IMG/VR virus record: IMGVR_UViG_3300032325_000004
Coordinates: 1-37,861 of that record
Length of the DNA: 37,861 nt
From: a virus
Reading direction: 5' to 3' (one strand)
In this document: piece by piece, positions 1 to 9,023 of the stretch
Layout: every line of letters begins with the position of its first letter
How positions within the stretch are numbered: the stretch's first letter is position 1
The notes under the pieces: generated by a model
What the model was told of the DNA's origin: nothing
The model's input: the letters and a program-made list of their open reading frames with translations, nothing else
The model's database searches: none
Program-made: the position numbers and the translations under genes

Positions 1-123
1 AGAATATCAGATTGATAAATTCTCAACAATGAATGAGCATGAAAAAACAAAAGCATTAGAAGAAAACAATAATTTGCGCGACAGAGCAATTCAACAGGCA
101 AAAGAAGCGTTAGACATTACTCG
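1..123. repeat. Terminal direct repeat, left copy (circular-assembly overlap)
   Basis: The first 123 bases are identical to the last 123 bases (37739-37861). The repeat lies inside the tape-measure reading frame and joining the two ends restores one continuous frame, so it is most simply the overlap left when a circular or circularly permuted genome was assembled. The unique circle is then about 37,738 bp. Confidence 0.95.
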
Positions 124-757
124 CCAATCACGCGAAGGCACAATGGCAGATGGTTTTACAAAAGGCTTTGACGAATTTGTGCGCGATATGCCAACCCGCA
201 TGGAAATGGGTAAGACTGCTTTTAACTCATTGATGAACAGTATGGATAGTGCTTTGCGGCGGTTTGTGCAAACTGGCAAAATAAACTTTAAAGATTTAGT
301 CAGAAGCATGATTCAAGAATTGATATATCTTGAGTCAAAAGCAAAAATGATGGATATGTTTAAGTCGCTAAAAGGCGATGGCGGTGGCGGCGGCATTATG
401 GATATGCTTGGTAGTTTGTTTGGCGGTGGCGGTGGCGGTATGGGTGGACCCGCTAATTTTGACCCATTTGGTTTAGTGGGTTTTGCTAATGGTGGTAGCC
501 CTCCTGTTGGTCAAGCGTCTATTGTTGGTGAACGTGGACCCGAATTATTTGTACCGCGCACGGCTGGAACAATCATTCCAAACAATCAGCTTGCAAGTGC
601 GATGGGTGGCGGTCAAACCATTAACTACAATGGACCATATATTGCAAGCATGAACGCCATTGATACACAAAGCGGCACACAGTTTTTGGCAAAGAATAAG
701 AACACAATTTGGGCGGCTTATCAATCAGCCAACCGAGGCGTTCCAGTTTCAAGATAA
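2..757 (+). CDS. Tape measure protein, C-terminal part (continues from 36372-37861)
   Basis: This is the 3' portion of the tail tape-measure gene, which sets tail length and is threaded through the tail tube. The frame is open from base 2 and is continuous with the frame starting at 36372 when the ends are joined, giving about 707 residues in total. An ATG at 29 is internal, not a start. The visible part has a charged helical stretch, then a glycine-rich linker (GGGGG and GGGGGG runs) and a closing segment with FANGGSPPVGQASIVGERGPE, the typical ending of lambda-type tape-measure C-terminal domains. A stop at 755-757 is followed 9 bases later by the next tail gene. Confidence 0.9.
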   Translation, partial: EYQIDKFSTMNEHEKTKALEENNNLRDRAIQQAKEALDITRQSREGTMADGFTKGFDEFVRDMPTRMEMGKTAFNSLMNSMDSALRRFVQTGKINFKDLVRSMIQELIYLESKAKMMDMFKSLKGDGGGGGIMDMLGSLFGGGGGGMGGPANFDPFGLVGFANGGSPPVGQASIVGERGPELFVPRTAGTIIPNNQLASAMGGGQTINYNGPYIASMNAIDTQSGTQFLAKNKNTIWAAYQSANRGVPVSR

Positions 758-766
758 GGAAGAATC

Positions 767-1498
767 ATGGCAGTCCCAAATACATTTGCAACTGATACAG
801 GCTCAATCCCTTTAGCTGACCTTGATGCTAACTTTAGTTATTACGATGCGGCTTTTTCTATCAGCGGCGCAAACATAACCTATTTGGGAACAACGACTGC
901 TGGTAACTTAGCATTTACTTGGAACATGACAAGTGCTAACTGGTTGGTGGGTAACGCACAATCAACTGGCACGATTACTTTTGGCGGTACTGCTGGCACA
1001 GGGGCAATGACCTTTGGTCGTTCTACAGGCGCACAAACGCTTAACTTTGGCACAGGCGCAACGACAAACGGCACAACAAAAGCAATTAACATTGGCACGG
1101 CTGGCGTATCAGGCTCAATCACAACCATCAACATTGGTTCTTCTGTCACTGGTGCAACTGGAATCACAAACATTAATTCACAAGAAACAACAGTAAATGG
1201 TTTTACCGCAAGCGCACCTAAAACTGTTAATGCGGCAACTTACCAGCATTTAATAACTGATTACAGCCTGATTGTGACTACGACAGCGCCAACGATTACA
1301 TTGCTGGCGGCGGCTAGTTACACAGGCAAAGTTTTGTTTATTAAGAACATTACCGCCACCGCAGTTGTTAGCGCATCTGCCAATGTTGTGCCACTTAGTT
1401 CAGCTACCGCAGGAACAGCAATTCTTCCTGCTACTAATGGTAAATTTGCAATGCTTCAATCAGACGGAACAAATTGGGTAACCATGATGGCTAACTAA
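767..1498 (+). CDS. Beta-rich tail-associated protein (unknown)
   Basis: A 243-residue protein between the tape measure and the tail-tip genes. It is made largely of Gly/Thr/Ala/Asn with repeated short motifs such as INIG, TFGG and MTFG (about residues 65-150), which suggests a beta-helix or beta-prism like those in fibres and tip adhesins. No signal peptide or membrane segment is seen. AGGA at 758-761 precedes the ATG at 767 with good spacing. Position points to a virion protein of the distal tail; the exact role is not recognisable from sequence. A fibre or fibre-accessory role is an inference. Confidence 0.6.
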   Translation: MAVPNTFATDTGSIPLADLDANFSYYDAAFSISGANITYLGTTTAGNLAFTWNMTSANWLVGNAQSTGTITFGGTAGTGAMTFGRSTGAQTLNFGTGATTNGTTKAINIGTAGVSGSITTINIGSSVTGATGITNINSQETTVNGFTASAPKTVNAATYQHLITDYSLIVTTTAPTITLLAAASYTGKVLFIKNITATAVVSASANVVPLSSATAGTAILPATNGKFAMLQSDGTNWVTMMAN

Positions 1499-1499
1499 C

Positions 1500-2180
1500 A
1501 TGAGTCTACAAACCATACTTTCTGTCGCTGAATCGGTCAGCATAAACGACCACAAGTTTGCAGGACAAATGCTGTCTCGCAATATGAAGATAAGCACATC
1601 TGAAATATTGACTGTTCAGCCATTTATGTTCACCATTAAACCGATGAACTATTTGCAGTACAGCACCAATCGGGATGTGCTTTCTGACTTGCGTGTAGCT
1701 GACCGAATCACAGAACAATATTTAAATTTTGGCTCTACTGGTTGGCTTAACTACATTAAGTATCAAGGCGATATGTCAGGCGTACAAGCGGCGGCTTGCC
1801 AAGTGCAAACATCTAGCGCCAACAAAACTATTGTGCTTGGTTCTTTGCCATCTATTGCATCAGGTTTGTTTATTGTTAAAGCTGGTGACTTTATACAAAT
1901 TGACCGCTATGCTTATATTGCTACGGCTGATGTTCAACGCGGCGGCGGCGCAACTGTTAACATTCCTGTACATCGTTCTTTGATGACTACAGTTAGCGTG
2001 GCTACGGCGGCTGTAATAGGGCAATTTGGCACAACAGTTAGCTTGGGTGGGTCAACCTATACAGGCACAACTTTCCCTGTTGTAATGCGTGACTACCCGA
2101 CATATACGCTTGTGCCAATGACCAATGATTCTTGGATTTCATGGGATGGTGCATTTAGCGCAATTGAGGTTGTTATATGA
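1500..2180 (+). CDS. Distal tail / minor tail protein (putative)
   Basis: 226 residues, starting 1 base after the previous stop and overlapping the next gene by 4 bases (ATGA), so it is translationally coupled inside the tail operon. It occupies the slot where lambda-like and GTA-like phages place the distal tail protein between tape measure and hub. It contains mixed beta-type sequence with a central segment beginning KAGDFIQIDRYAYIATADV that looks like a beta-sandwich insert. I do not recognise a specific family; the call rests on gene order (tape measure, this protein, DUF2163-like, hub). Confidence 0.55.
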   Translation: MSLQTILSVAESVSINDHKFAGQMLSRNMKISTSEILTVQPFMFTIKPMNYLQYSTNRDVLSDLRVADRITEQYLNFGSTGWLNYIKYQGDMSGVQAAACQVQTSSANKTIVLGSLPSIASGLFIVKAGDFIQIDRYAYIATADVQRGGGATVNIPVHRSLMTTVSVATAAVIGQFGTTVSLGGSTYTGTTFPVVMRDYPTYTLVPMTNDSWISWDGAFSAIEVVI

Positions 2181-2854
2181 ACCCAATAGCACCAGTTGAA
2201 AATACTAACGTAATTCGTTATGCGGATTTTGTACGCATTACAACTGGCTCTGCTGTCTACCTTTTTTCCACAGCACCTTACGACATTACTGTGCCAAGCA
2301 TTGATGCCTCGCCTTTTACAGGGTTAAGTCAGCTTGTAAAAGTAGGCTCTGCACAGCGAGACATTAAAAGCACAGCTAACGAAACCACAGTCACATTAGT
2401 TGGCATTGATACAGCTAACCTTGCATTGGTGCTTGGCGCAGACATTAAAGGTTCGCAAGTTGAAATGTGGCACGGCTTTTTTGATGCAAACAATGAACTA
2501 ATTACAAGTTCAAGTGTGGAGTGGGTTAACAACATTAACTTGGAAATACCTTGGACAAACACTACAGGCGACATTGTTGAATGGACAAGTTCAACAAGCG
2601 GGTCGGGTTTGTATCAATTTTTTAATGGTTACATAAATTCATTCAGCATTAGCGAACAATACATGGAAGAAGTGCGCGGCTATTTGGGAATCGTAACCAT
2701 TAGCGCATCAAGCATCCAGCTAATCTTGCAAAACAGAACAGCAGGCAGATACACAAACAATCCATCATGGACTTTTTGGAATGCTTTAGATAACAGCATG
2801 AACAGGGTTAACTACATACAGACAATTAACTATCAATTTGGAAAAACAAATTAG
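2177..2854 (+). CDS. Tail tip protein, DUF2163-like
   Basis: 225 residues. It resembles the first domain of the DUF2163/BR0599 tail-tip family: an N-terminal beta region describing a field-like DFVRITTG stretch, a middle segment KGSQVEMWHGFFDANNELI, and a C-terminal segment with ILQNRTAGRYTNNPS that matches the conserved R.AGR element of that family. These proteins sit between distal tail protein and central hub and help form the tail tip. GAGG at 2165-2168 is the ribosome binding site; the start overlaps the upstream stop as ATGA. Family assignment is from memory of the motif and gene order. Confidence 0.6.
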   Translation: MNPIAPVENTNVIRYADFVRITTGSAVYLFSTAPYDITVPSIDASPFTGLSQLVKVGSAQRDIKSTANETTVTLVGIDTANLALVLGADIKGSQVEMWHGFFDANNELITSSSVEWVNNINLEIPWTNTTGDIVEWTSSTSGSGLYQFFNGYINSFSISEQYMEEVRGYLGIVTISASSIQLILQNRTAGRYTNNPSWTFWNALDNSMNRVNYIQTINYQFGKTN

Positions 2855-2864
2855 GATGGACTAC

Positions 2865-3311
2865 ATGATAAGACAGGCAAACAAATTTGATATTGAGGCA
2901 ATTGTTCGAATGCTTAAAAGCTATCGTGAACAAGCGCCAACGCAGTTTCTTAAAGACGCAAACAGCCGCGAGCATATAGACAAAATGCTAGGCAATATCT
3001 TGGCTGGCGCAGGCTTTATATTAATTGCTGAAAAAGATGACGAAACAGTTGGAATGGTCATTGCCGCACAACACCCAAACATTTGGAATCCTGCGATAAG
3101 CCAAGTCAGCGAGATTGCTTTTTGGTTAGATGAAGCGCACCGAGGTGGCAAGCTGGCGCATCGGCTTTTGCATGGCTACATTCAGCAATGTGAAGAATGG
3201 AAGCAAGAAAACCGCATTCAATTTTTTGCAATCAGTAAAATGGTAAACAGTCCCGACTTGTCATATGAAAAGTTCGGTTTTGAAAAGTTAGAAGAAACTT
3301 GGATTAAGTAA
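2865..3311 (+). CDS. GNAT-family N-acetyltransferase in tail module
   Basis: 148 residues from the ATG at 2865, chosen because AGGA (2853-2856) is 8 bases upstream and the product begins MIRQANKFDIEAI, the usual beta1-alpha1 start of GNAT enzymes. An in-frame ATG at 2856 is possible. The central strand FILIAEKDDETVGMVIA, then VSEIAFWLDEAHRGGKLAHRL, give a GNAT core with an acetyl-CoA-binding turn (R.GGKLA), and the end YEKFGFEKLEETWIK is the classic C-terminal GNAT motif. It would transfer an acyl group from acyl-CoA to an amine; the substrate is unknown. It lies between two tail-tip genes. Confidence 0.8.
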   Translation: MIRQANKFDIEAIVRMLKSYREQAPTQFLKDANSREHIDKMLGNILAGAGFILIAEKDDETVGMVIAAQHPNIWNPAISQVSEIAFWLDEAHRGGKLAHRLLHGYIQQCEEWKQENRIQFFAISKMVNSPDLSYEKFGFEKLEETWIK

Positions 3312-3313
3312 CC

Positions 3314-6300
3314 ATGCCCGGTTCAATAATTGCCGCCGCTTTATTTCCCGGTCTTACTGGGATTGCTTTAAGTGTTGTTAGCTTTGCTATCAATATGCTG
3401 GTGTCGTCAATTATTGCCAAAGCAGATTCGCCTGATTCAAACCAAAACAATACTAGGCAAGACCAACAAAACCCCGGCAGTCGCGTACAGATTCCACCAG
3501 CAGGCGACAATAAAATTCCTGTTGTTTATGGCTCTGCTTATGTAGGCGGCATCATTACTGATTTGTCTATTACTAGCGACAATCAAACTTTATATTATTG
3601 TTTGGCTTTATCTGAAGTCACAAACACTGAGGGCTTTATTGCTGGCGGCGCAGATGTAATTACTTTTGGCGATGTTTATTGGGGCGGCAAAAAAGTTGTT
3701 TTTAACGCCAATGGTTACGATGTGGATTCATTGCTTGATGAATCAACTGGTTTATCTGATACATCTGTAGCTGGTAAGTTGGCATTTTACTTTTACAACA
3801 ATGGTTCTTCTGCGCCTACAAACAGTGCGTTTCCTGCATTTTCAACGCAAGTTATGGGCAACAGCGCATTGACTTATCAGTGGACAAGCGCACAAGCAAT
3901 GACAAATTGTGCTTTTGCTATTGTAAAAATAACTTATAACCAAGACGCAAACCTAACAGGAATGCAAGTTACTAAGTTCCAAATTACAAATGCAAGAAAA
4001 GCCCCCGGCGATTGTTTCTTAGATTACTTTACTTCCGAACGCTACGGCGCGGCAATTCCTTACGCCAACATTGACACCGCAAGCCTTACAGCATTAAACA
4101 CATATTGCGCCGAACAAGTTGTGTACACACAATTTAGCGGCGGCACAGCTTTACAAGATAGATTTCAATTTAATGGGCAGTTAGAGACAACACAACCCAT
4201 CATGACTAATTTGCAACTCATGGCGACTTGCTGTGATTGCTTATTGCGTTACAACGAAATCATGGGGACTTGGGGCGTAATTGTCCAACAGCCTAGCTAT
4301 GCGGTGGCTATGCAGTTAAATGATTCCAACATCATTGGACCAATTAGCGTAACGCCTTTAGATATTGCTTCATCATTTAACATTGCAGAAGTTAAATTTC
4401 CTGACAACTCAGCGCAAGACAGTTTTAATTCAACCATTTATGATTTAGCTATTGTTGCGCCAGCACTGTTGTATCCAAATGAACCAGTTAACAAACAAAC
4501 AATTAACCTTGCTTTAGTTAACAACAGCGTATCGTCACAGCTTTTGGCAAATCGTTTGCTCAAAGCAGGGCGCGAAGATTTACAAGTGCAATGTGAAATT
4601 GGGTTTAGTGGTTTACAGCTTGAAGCTGGAGACATTGTTAGCTTAACTAACACCAATTATGGCTTTACAAATAAACTGTTTCGTATAAATAAAGTAATTG
4701 AAAACTTTACCGATAATGGACAAATCACAGCATCATTGACGCTTGCAGAATTTAATCAAACTGTTTATTCAGATATACCAGTAACCCAATTTACGCCATC
4801 ACCTAATACTGGTTTGCCTCAACCGCTTAACTTTGGTTCAATACCTACGCCAACAATTAGCACTTCATCACCTAACGCGGCAACACCATCATTTATTGTT
4901 AATGTAACTACGCCTGCGGGTGGTATTACTCAATACATGGAGGTGTGGTATTCGGCTTTTGCAAGCCCCACAAGCGACCAGCGTTTGCTTGCAGGCACTA
5001 CGGCAATACAAGCATCAGGCAATCCATACCCAACATCTACACCATTACAAGTTAGCCTGACTAACATTGCAAGTGGTAATTGGTATTTCTTTACTCGCGC
5101 GGTCAACAGTTTAGGCGCAAGCGCATATAGTTCTGCATCTGCTATATTTCAATGGCGACCAACTACCTTTAGTTATGATTTGCAATATATTGTTGTTGCT
5201 TATGCTAACAGCATTACAGGCACAGGCATATCATCATCGCCAAGTGGCAAAAGTTATTATGGACTTTACAACTCATCATCAACGGCATATAGCCCAGTTG
5301 CGGCAAACTACATATGGTTCTTGGCGCAACCTACATTTGGCACAACCTACAAACTTGCATATATAAATCGCGGTAGTCGCAGATTAAGTACAGCCACATC
5401 ACTTGCTGGATATGCTGGAACATCAGGCGCTTATGTTCCAACATCAGTTGGGTTTGATAGTTCGCAATGGTCTGCGTTAGCTGATGGAACAAACTATATT
5501 GATTTAGATGTCCGTACAGGACAACTTACAAAAGTAGGAACAGGTAGCGGCGGTATTGGTCAAATTGCTTTACAAAATAATCCTGATGGCACTATGGTTG
5601 GCTCACTTGCTCAGTTTTTAGATTTTGGTGGCGCTGGCACATATACCTCATCGGTTGCACAACTTACTATTGACATTTATGGTCGTGTGGTTGGAATTAT
5701 ACCTCCCGATTCTTTTTATTACACTTCACAAAATTTTACTGCAACAGCAAGCCAAACAGTATTTACGCCAACAGCAAGAGGCGCTGGATATATCACAGGC
5801 ATGGATTTGGTTTTTAAGAATGGCATTTTGCTAGACACAACAGAGTACACAGAAAATAATACAACTGTTACGCTAAACACTGCTTGTGTTGTTGGAGACA
5901 CAATAATTATTACGTCTATGCGGTCTGTAGCATCAAGTACGTTTTACCAAGATTGTGGAATTATTTATTCAAGCGGTACTGGCACAACAACTTTGACATA
6001 TACAAATTTGCCACATTTTGAAATTAGAAATGGTGACGTTTTAACTTTTGCAAATACAGGTACACCAACGCAATACACAGTTTCAAGCATTAATTATGTG
6101 ACAAAACAAATTGTTTTCACAGGCGCATTTACTGCAACGGCAGGCAATTCGGTTTATCGAAGAATTGCAAGCGGCGCTACCTATCGTTCATTTAGTAGAT
6201 TTACTGATGCGTTAACTGCGGCATCAAGCTATACGCCAACAAGATTTCAATTTGTCTCAGGTAGAGAGTTATTATTTTTAAATGGAACAATCGTAAACGA

Positions 6301-6625
6301 CCAAGACTATGATTTAATTCCAAACACAGTATCTAATTTTCCTGCGCCTGCAACAGGTAATTTAACCAGTATTATTTGGAATCCAAACAATCAAGGTGTA
6401 CCTAATGGATTACCAACGTCTGTAACAACATACACATCTAATGGTGTTGCAACTTATAGTTTTTCTTACACGCCAGCATTTTTTGACTTGTATGCAAATG
6501 GTTGTATATATGTTCAAGGCACAGATTACACAACATCAACAGGCACTTACACGCTAGTTCCAACACCTAACAACAACACAACAGTTCTTGTTCAACAAAC
6601 TTTTGACGCAGTAGGAGCCGCATAA
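3314..6625 (+). CDS. Central tail hub / host-specificity protein (J-like)
   Basis: 1103 residues, the largest gene of the genome. A hydrophobic N-terminal segment (about residues 5-35) is followed by PPAGDNKIPVVYG, typical of J-like hub proteins. The middle (about 200-490) has the hub-like region LEAGDIVSLTNTNYGF found in GTA/lambda hub proteins (lambda-type tail tip domain III). After about residue 520 there are fibronectin-like and beta-rich segments, and the last 300 residues carry repeated receptor-binding-like modules with Tyr/Thr/Ser-rich strands. It closes the tail tube and probably makes first contact with the host. It overlaps the next start by 1 base (TAATG). Confidence 0.85.
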   Translation: MPGSIIAAALFPGLTGIALSVVSFAINMLVSSIIAKADSPDSNQNNTRQDQQNPGSRVQIPPAGDNKIPVVYGSAYVGGIITDLSITSDNQTLYYCLALSEVTNTEGFIAGGADVITFGDVYWGGKKVVFNANGYDVDSLLDESTGLSDTSVAGKLAFYFYNNGSSAPTNSAFPAFSTQVMGNSALTYQWTSAQAMTNCAFAIVKITYNQDANLTGMQVTKFQITNARKAPGDCFLDYFTSERYGAAIPYANIDTASLTALNTYCAEQVVYTQFSGGTALQDRFQFNGQLETTQPIMTNLQLMATCCDCLLRYNEIMGTWGVIVQQPSYAVAMQLNDSNIIGPISVTPLDIASSFNIAEVKFPDNSAQDSFNSTIYDLAIVAPALLYPNEPVNKQTINLALVNNSVSSQLLANRLLKAGREDLQVQCEIGFSGLQLEAGDIVSLTNTNYGFTNKLFRINKVIENFTDNGQITASLTLAEFNQTVYSDIPVTQFTPSPNTGLPQPLNFGSIPTPTISTSSPNAATPSFIVNVTTPAGGITQYMEVWYSAFASPTSDQRLLAGTTAIQASGNPYPTSTPLQVSLTNIASGNWYFFTRAVNSLGASAYSSASAIFQWRPTTFSYDLQYIVVAYANSITGTGISSSPSGKSYYGLYNSSSTAYSPVAANYIWFLAQPTFGTTYKLAYINRGSRRLSTATSLAGYAGTSGAYVPTSVGFDSSQWSALADGTNYIDLDVRTGQLTKVGTGSGGIGQIALQNNPDGTMVGSLAQFLDFGGAGTYTSSVAQLTIDIYGRVVGIIPPDSFYYTSQNFTATASQTVFTPTARGAGYITGMDLVFKNGILLDTTEYTENNTTVTLNTACVVGDTIIITSMRSVASSTFYQDCGIIYSSGTGTTTLTYTNLPHFEIRNGDVLTFANTGTPTQYTVSSINYVTKQIVFTGAFTATAGNSVYRRIASGATYRSFSRFTDALTAASSYTPTRFQFVSGRELLFLNGTIVNDQDYDLIPNTVSNFPAPATGNLTSIIWNPNNQGVPNGLPTSVTTYTSNGVATYSFSYTPAFFDLYANGCIYVQGTDYTTSTGTYTLVPTPNNNTTVLVQQTFDAVGAA

Positions 6626-7422
6626 TGACCCAAGCATTTAATCTTTCACAACTTGCAAACAATGTTGATACCAACGGCGACTTAAATGCGGCGGTTGGTT
6701 TATATAACCAAGTGCCAGTAGCAAATGGCGGCACAGGCGTAGCAACGATTGCATCAGGTTCGGTTGTTATTGGTGCAGGAACAAGTGCTGTAACAACTGT
6801 GGCGGCTGGTACAGCAGGCAACGTCTTAACCTCAAATGGAACAACTTGGACTTCTGCGGCAAACCCTGCAAGTTCAAACGTAAACACAATGATTCTTGGG
6901 GTGGCATCAGGCACATGGACAAAGCCTGCAACTGTGAAATCAATTAAAGTGACTGTTGTAGGGGGTGGTGGGAATGGCGGCAATGGCGTTCAGGGGTTAC
7001 CGGGCACTGGTGGCTCGGGTGGCGGGGGTGGCGGCGGTGGTACAGCAGTTCGTTATTATCCTGCGGCATCGTTGCCCGGTCCACAACCATACACAGTCGG
7101 CGGTGGTGCAGGAGCTTCATCTTTTGGTGTTGCACCAGTAACTGTTGTTTCGGCAACTGGAGGGAGTTCAGGTACACCGGGTAGCGGACCTACGCCGGGT
7201 ACACCGGGCGCGGGCGGCGCAGGGTCAAATGGTCAATTAAATGTTGATGGTGGTGCAATTGTTTCGGGTGGCGCATCATTATTTTCAACATCAGGCGATG
7301 CAAAATTGTATGGTGGAGGCGGTAGAGGTGGATTAGGTTATCAACCACTTAGTCCACCTACACCCGCTAACGTGGGCACAACAGGCGCATCAGGTTTTGT
7401 AATGATTGAGGAGTTTTATTAA
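6625..7422 (+). CDS. Glycine-rich tail fibre / adhesin
   Basis: 265 residues. The N-terminal about 85 residues resemble a fibre shaft attachment region (NGGTGVATIASGSVVIG), then WTKPATVKSIKVTVVGGGG introduces a glycine-rich domain with runs of GGSGGGGGGGG, GTPGSGPTPGTPGAGG and YGGGGRGGLGY, ending SGFVMIEEFY. This layout matches glycine-rich receptor-binding domains that fold as polyglycine-II sandwiches in other phages. It is likely an exposed adhesin determining host range. GGAG at 6613-6616 precedes the start, and the start codon overlaps the hub stop. Confidence 0.7.
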   Translation: MTQAFNLSQLANNVDTNGDLNAAVGLYNQVPVANGGTGVATIASGSVVIGAGTSAVTTVAAGTAGNVLTSNGTTWTSAANPASSNVNTMILGVASGTWTKPATVKSIKVTVVGGGGNGGNGVQGLPGTGGSGGGGGGGGTAVRYYPAASLPGPQPYTVGGGAGASSFGVAPVTVVSATGGSSGTPGSGPTPGTPGAGGAGSNGQLNVDGGAIVSGGASLFSTSGDAKLYGGGGRGGLGYQPLSPPTPANVGTTGASGFVMIEEFY

Positions 7423-7622
7423 TGAAAGCGTTGATTTCAACAATTGAACCAAGATATACAGGATACCGCGTGGCGCAAGTGGTAGACGATGGGATAATCT
7501 TTCCTGTCAGCGATGAATTGTTTTGGTTTGATTGTGCCGCTGATGTAGTGGCTGACCAATTTTGGTACGACCCTGCTGACCAATCAATTAAGCCAAACCC
7601 ACAAGACATTACACAGGAGTAG
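7422..7622 (+). CDS. Small conserved protein after tail fibre
   Basis: 66 residues, with GAGGAG upstream and TAATG overlap with the fibre gene. It begins MKALIST and contains VAQVVDDGIIFPVSDELFWFDC, a pattern I associate with small proteins found beside fibre genes in environmental phages. A fibre-chaperone or accessory role is possible from position, but no family is recognised with certainty. Confidence 0.6.
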   Translation: MKALISTIEPRYTGYRVAQVVDDGIIFPVSDELFWFDCAADVVADQFWYDPADQSIKPNPQDITQE

Positions 7623-7624
7623 AT

Positions 7625-8740
7625 ATGTGCGACAAACTCAGCCAATTTGCAATAGAAAAATATGTTCACCTAAAAGATTTTCTTGCAAAGGAATCTTGCG
7701 CTGAGTTAACCGCAGTATTGCAAAACCTTGTTGCCCAACAAAAGACAACACAAGACACGCAATGTCCAAAGTCCCAAGCCGTACATGGTGCAATGGCTTT
7801 TGACAAATTGCTGGTTGACCTTTTGCCGCACTTTGAAAAAGCATCAGGCAAACGCTTGTATCCTACTTACTCATACGCAAGGCTATATGCCCCACATGAG
7901 GTTTTAGAGTGCCATACAGACCGCGAAAGCTGTGAGATAAGCGCCACTATTACCCTTGGCTTTGAGGGCGGCGTATGGGGCATTTACATGGGCGATGAGG
8001 GCAAGCAGAACGCTAACCGCATTGATATGGCTGTAGGCGATGCTGTGCTTTACAAGGGCATGGACAAGCATCATTGGCGTGAAGAATACACCGAGGGCAA
8101 ATGGCAAGCCCAAGTATTCTTGCATTATGTAGATGCTGATGGCAAACACGCTGATTGGAAATTTGACAAGCGACCAGCACTTAACTTGCCACCGCCTGAA
8201 GAATTAAGGCATTGGGTTTACAGCGACATACTGACAAGCGATGCTTGTGATTCGTTAATCAGGCTTTACACCAAGGATGAGATACCCAAAGAGCAACCTT
8301 TTATTGGTGGCGATGCTGGAACAATTAACTTAGAAATAAGAAATGTTAAGCGGGTTATGTTGCCAACATACAAAGATATTGGCGGCAGGCTTGCGGCGGC
8401 AGGCTTGGCGGCTAACCATCAAGCGTGGAAGTTTGACATTACCCATGCCAATCAAGCAGAATTCCTTGCTTACCCTGCTGGTGGTCGGTATCAAGCCCAT
8501 GTAGACACCTTTTTACAGCATGGCGATGAGTGTCGAAAGTTGACTGTATTAGCTTTTCTGAACGATAATTTTGCGGGTGGAAAGTTCTTTTTGCAGAATG
8601 GGCAAGATAAATACTATCCACCACAAAGCAAAGGAACTGTGCTTGTGTTCCCATCGTTCATCATGCACGGCGTAGAGGATGTGCTTGAGGGCGAAAGATA
8701 CAGCGTAGTTTGTTGGATGGTCGGCAAATTCTTTAGGTAA
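7625..8740 (+). CDS. Tandem-domain 2-oxoglutarate/Fe(II) dioxygenase
   Basis: 371 residues with two dioxygenase-like catalytic halves. The N-terminal half has HTD at residues 97-99 and a distal His in KHHWREEY (H150), in a GDAVLYKG context. The C-terminal half has HVD at 292-294, distal H348 in MHGVEDV, and R358 ten residues later (2-oxoglutarate contact), as in prolyl-4-hydroxylase-like enzymes. Each half therefore keeps an Fe(II)-binding HxD...H set. GGAG at 7616-7619 precedes the start. Such enzymes hydroxylate proteins, nucleotides or small molecules; the substrate here is unknown. It sits between tail fibre and lysis genes. Confidence 0.85.
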   Translation: MCDKLSQFAIEKYVHLKDFLAKESCAELTAVLQNLVAQQKTTQDTQCPKSQAVHGAMAFDKLLVDLLPHFEKASGKRLYPTYSYARLYAPHEVLECHTDRESCEISATITLGFEGGVWGIYMGDEGKQNANRIDMAVGDAVLYKGMDKHHWREEYTEGKWQAQVFLHYVDADGKHADWKFDKRPALNLPPPEELRHWVYSDILTSDACDSLIRLYTKDEIPKEQPFIGGDAGTINLEIRNVKRVMLPTYKDIGGRLAAAGLAANHQAWKFDITHANQAEFLAYPAGGRYQAHVDTFLQHGDECRKLTVLAFLNDNFAGGKFFLQNGQDKYYPPQSKGTVLVFPSFIMHGVEDVLEGERYSVVCWMVGKFFR

Positions 8741-8744
8741 CAAA

Positions 8745-9020
8745 ATGACTACACCCATTAAACCTGTCCGCAATATTACAGATGAAGAATTAAAAGATAT
8801 GTTGCGCGAGGCGGCTGAGTGGGGGGCAAAAAGAGCATTGGCTGACATTGGCTTGCATGACGATAATGCTGGCACAGACGTTAAAGAACTGCGTGGCTTG
8901 CTTGAGTCATGGCGCGATGCCAAGCAAACAGCGTTTAAGACTTTTATAAACTGGCTCACTAAAGGTTTTCTGATTCTGATTATTGGCGGCGTGTGGTTTT
9001 ACTTTGATAAAAAGATGTAA
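8745..9020 (+). CDS. DUF6127-like single-TM protein
   Basis: 91 residues. The segment EWGAKRALADIGL, the acidic linker, and VKELRGLLESWRDAKQTAFKT match the pattern I remember for the DUF6127 family of GTA-like and phage lysis regions. It ends with one hydrophobic helix (FLILIIGGVWFYF, about residues 75-88) and a KKM tail. Its place directly before the 3TM holin suggests an inner-membrane lysis accessory or second holin-like protein, which is inferred from context. Confidence 0.7.
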   Translation: MTTPIKPVRNITDEELKDMLREAAEWGAKRALADIGLHDDNAGTDVKELRGLLESWRDAKQTAFKTFINWLTKGFLILIIGGVWFYFDKKM

Positions 9021-9023
9021 AAA

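Noticed and set aside
1-123. Terminal repeat as a biological direct terminal repeat of the virion
   Set aside because: It lies in the middle of one coding gene and its short length fits assembly overlap; physical ends are more likely near the terminase genes.
6567-6983. Minus-strand open frame opposite hub and glycine-rich fibre
   Set aside because: Pro/Val/Thr-rich composition is the antisense image of glycine/threonine codons; no start signal.
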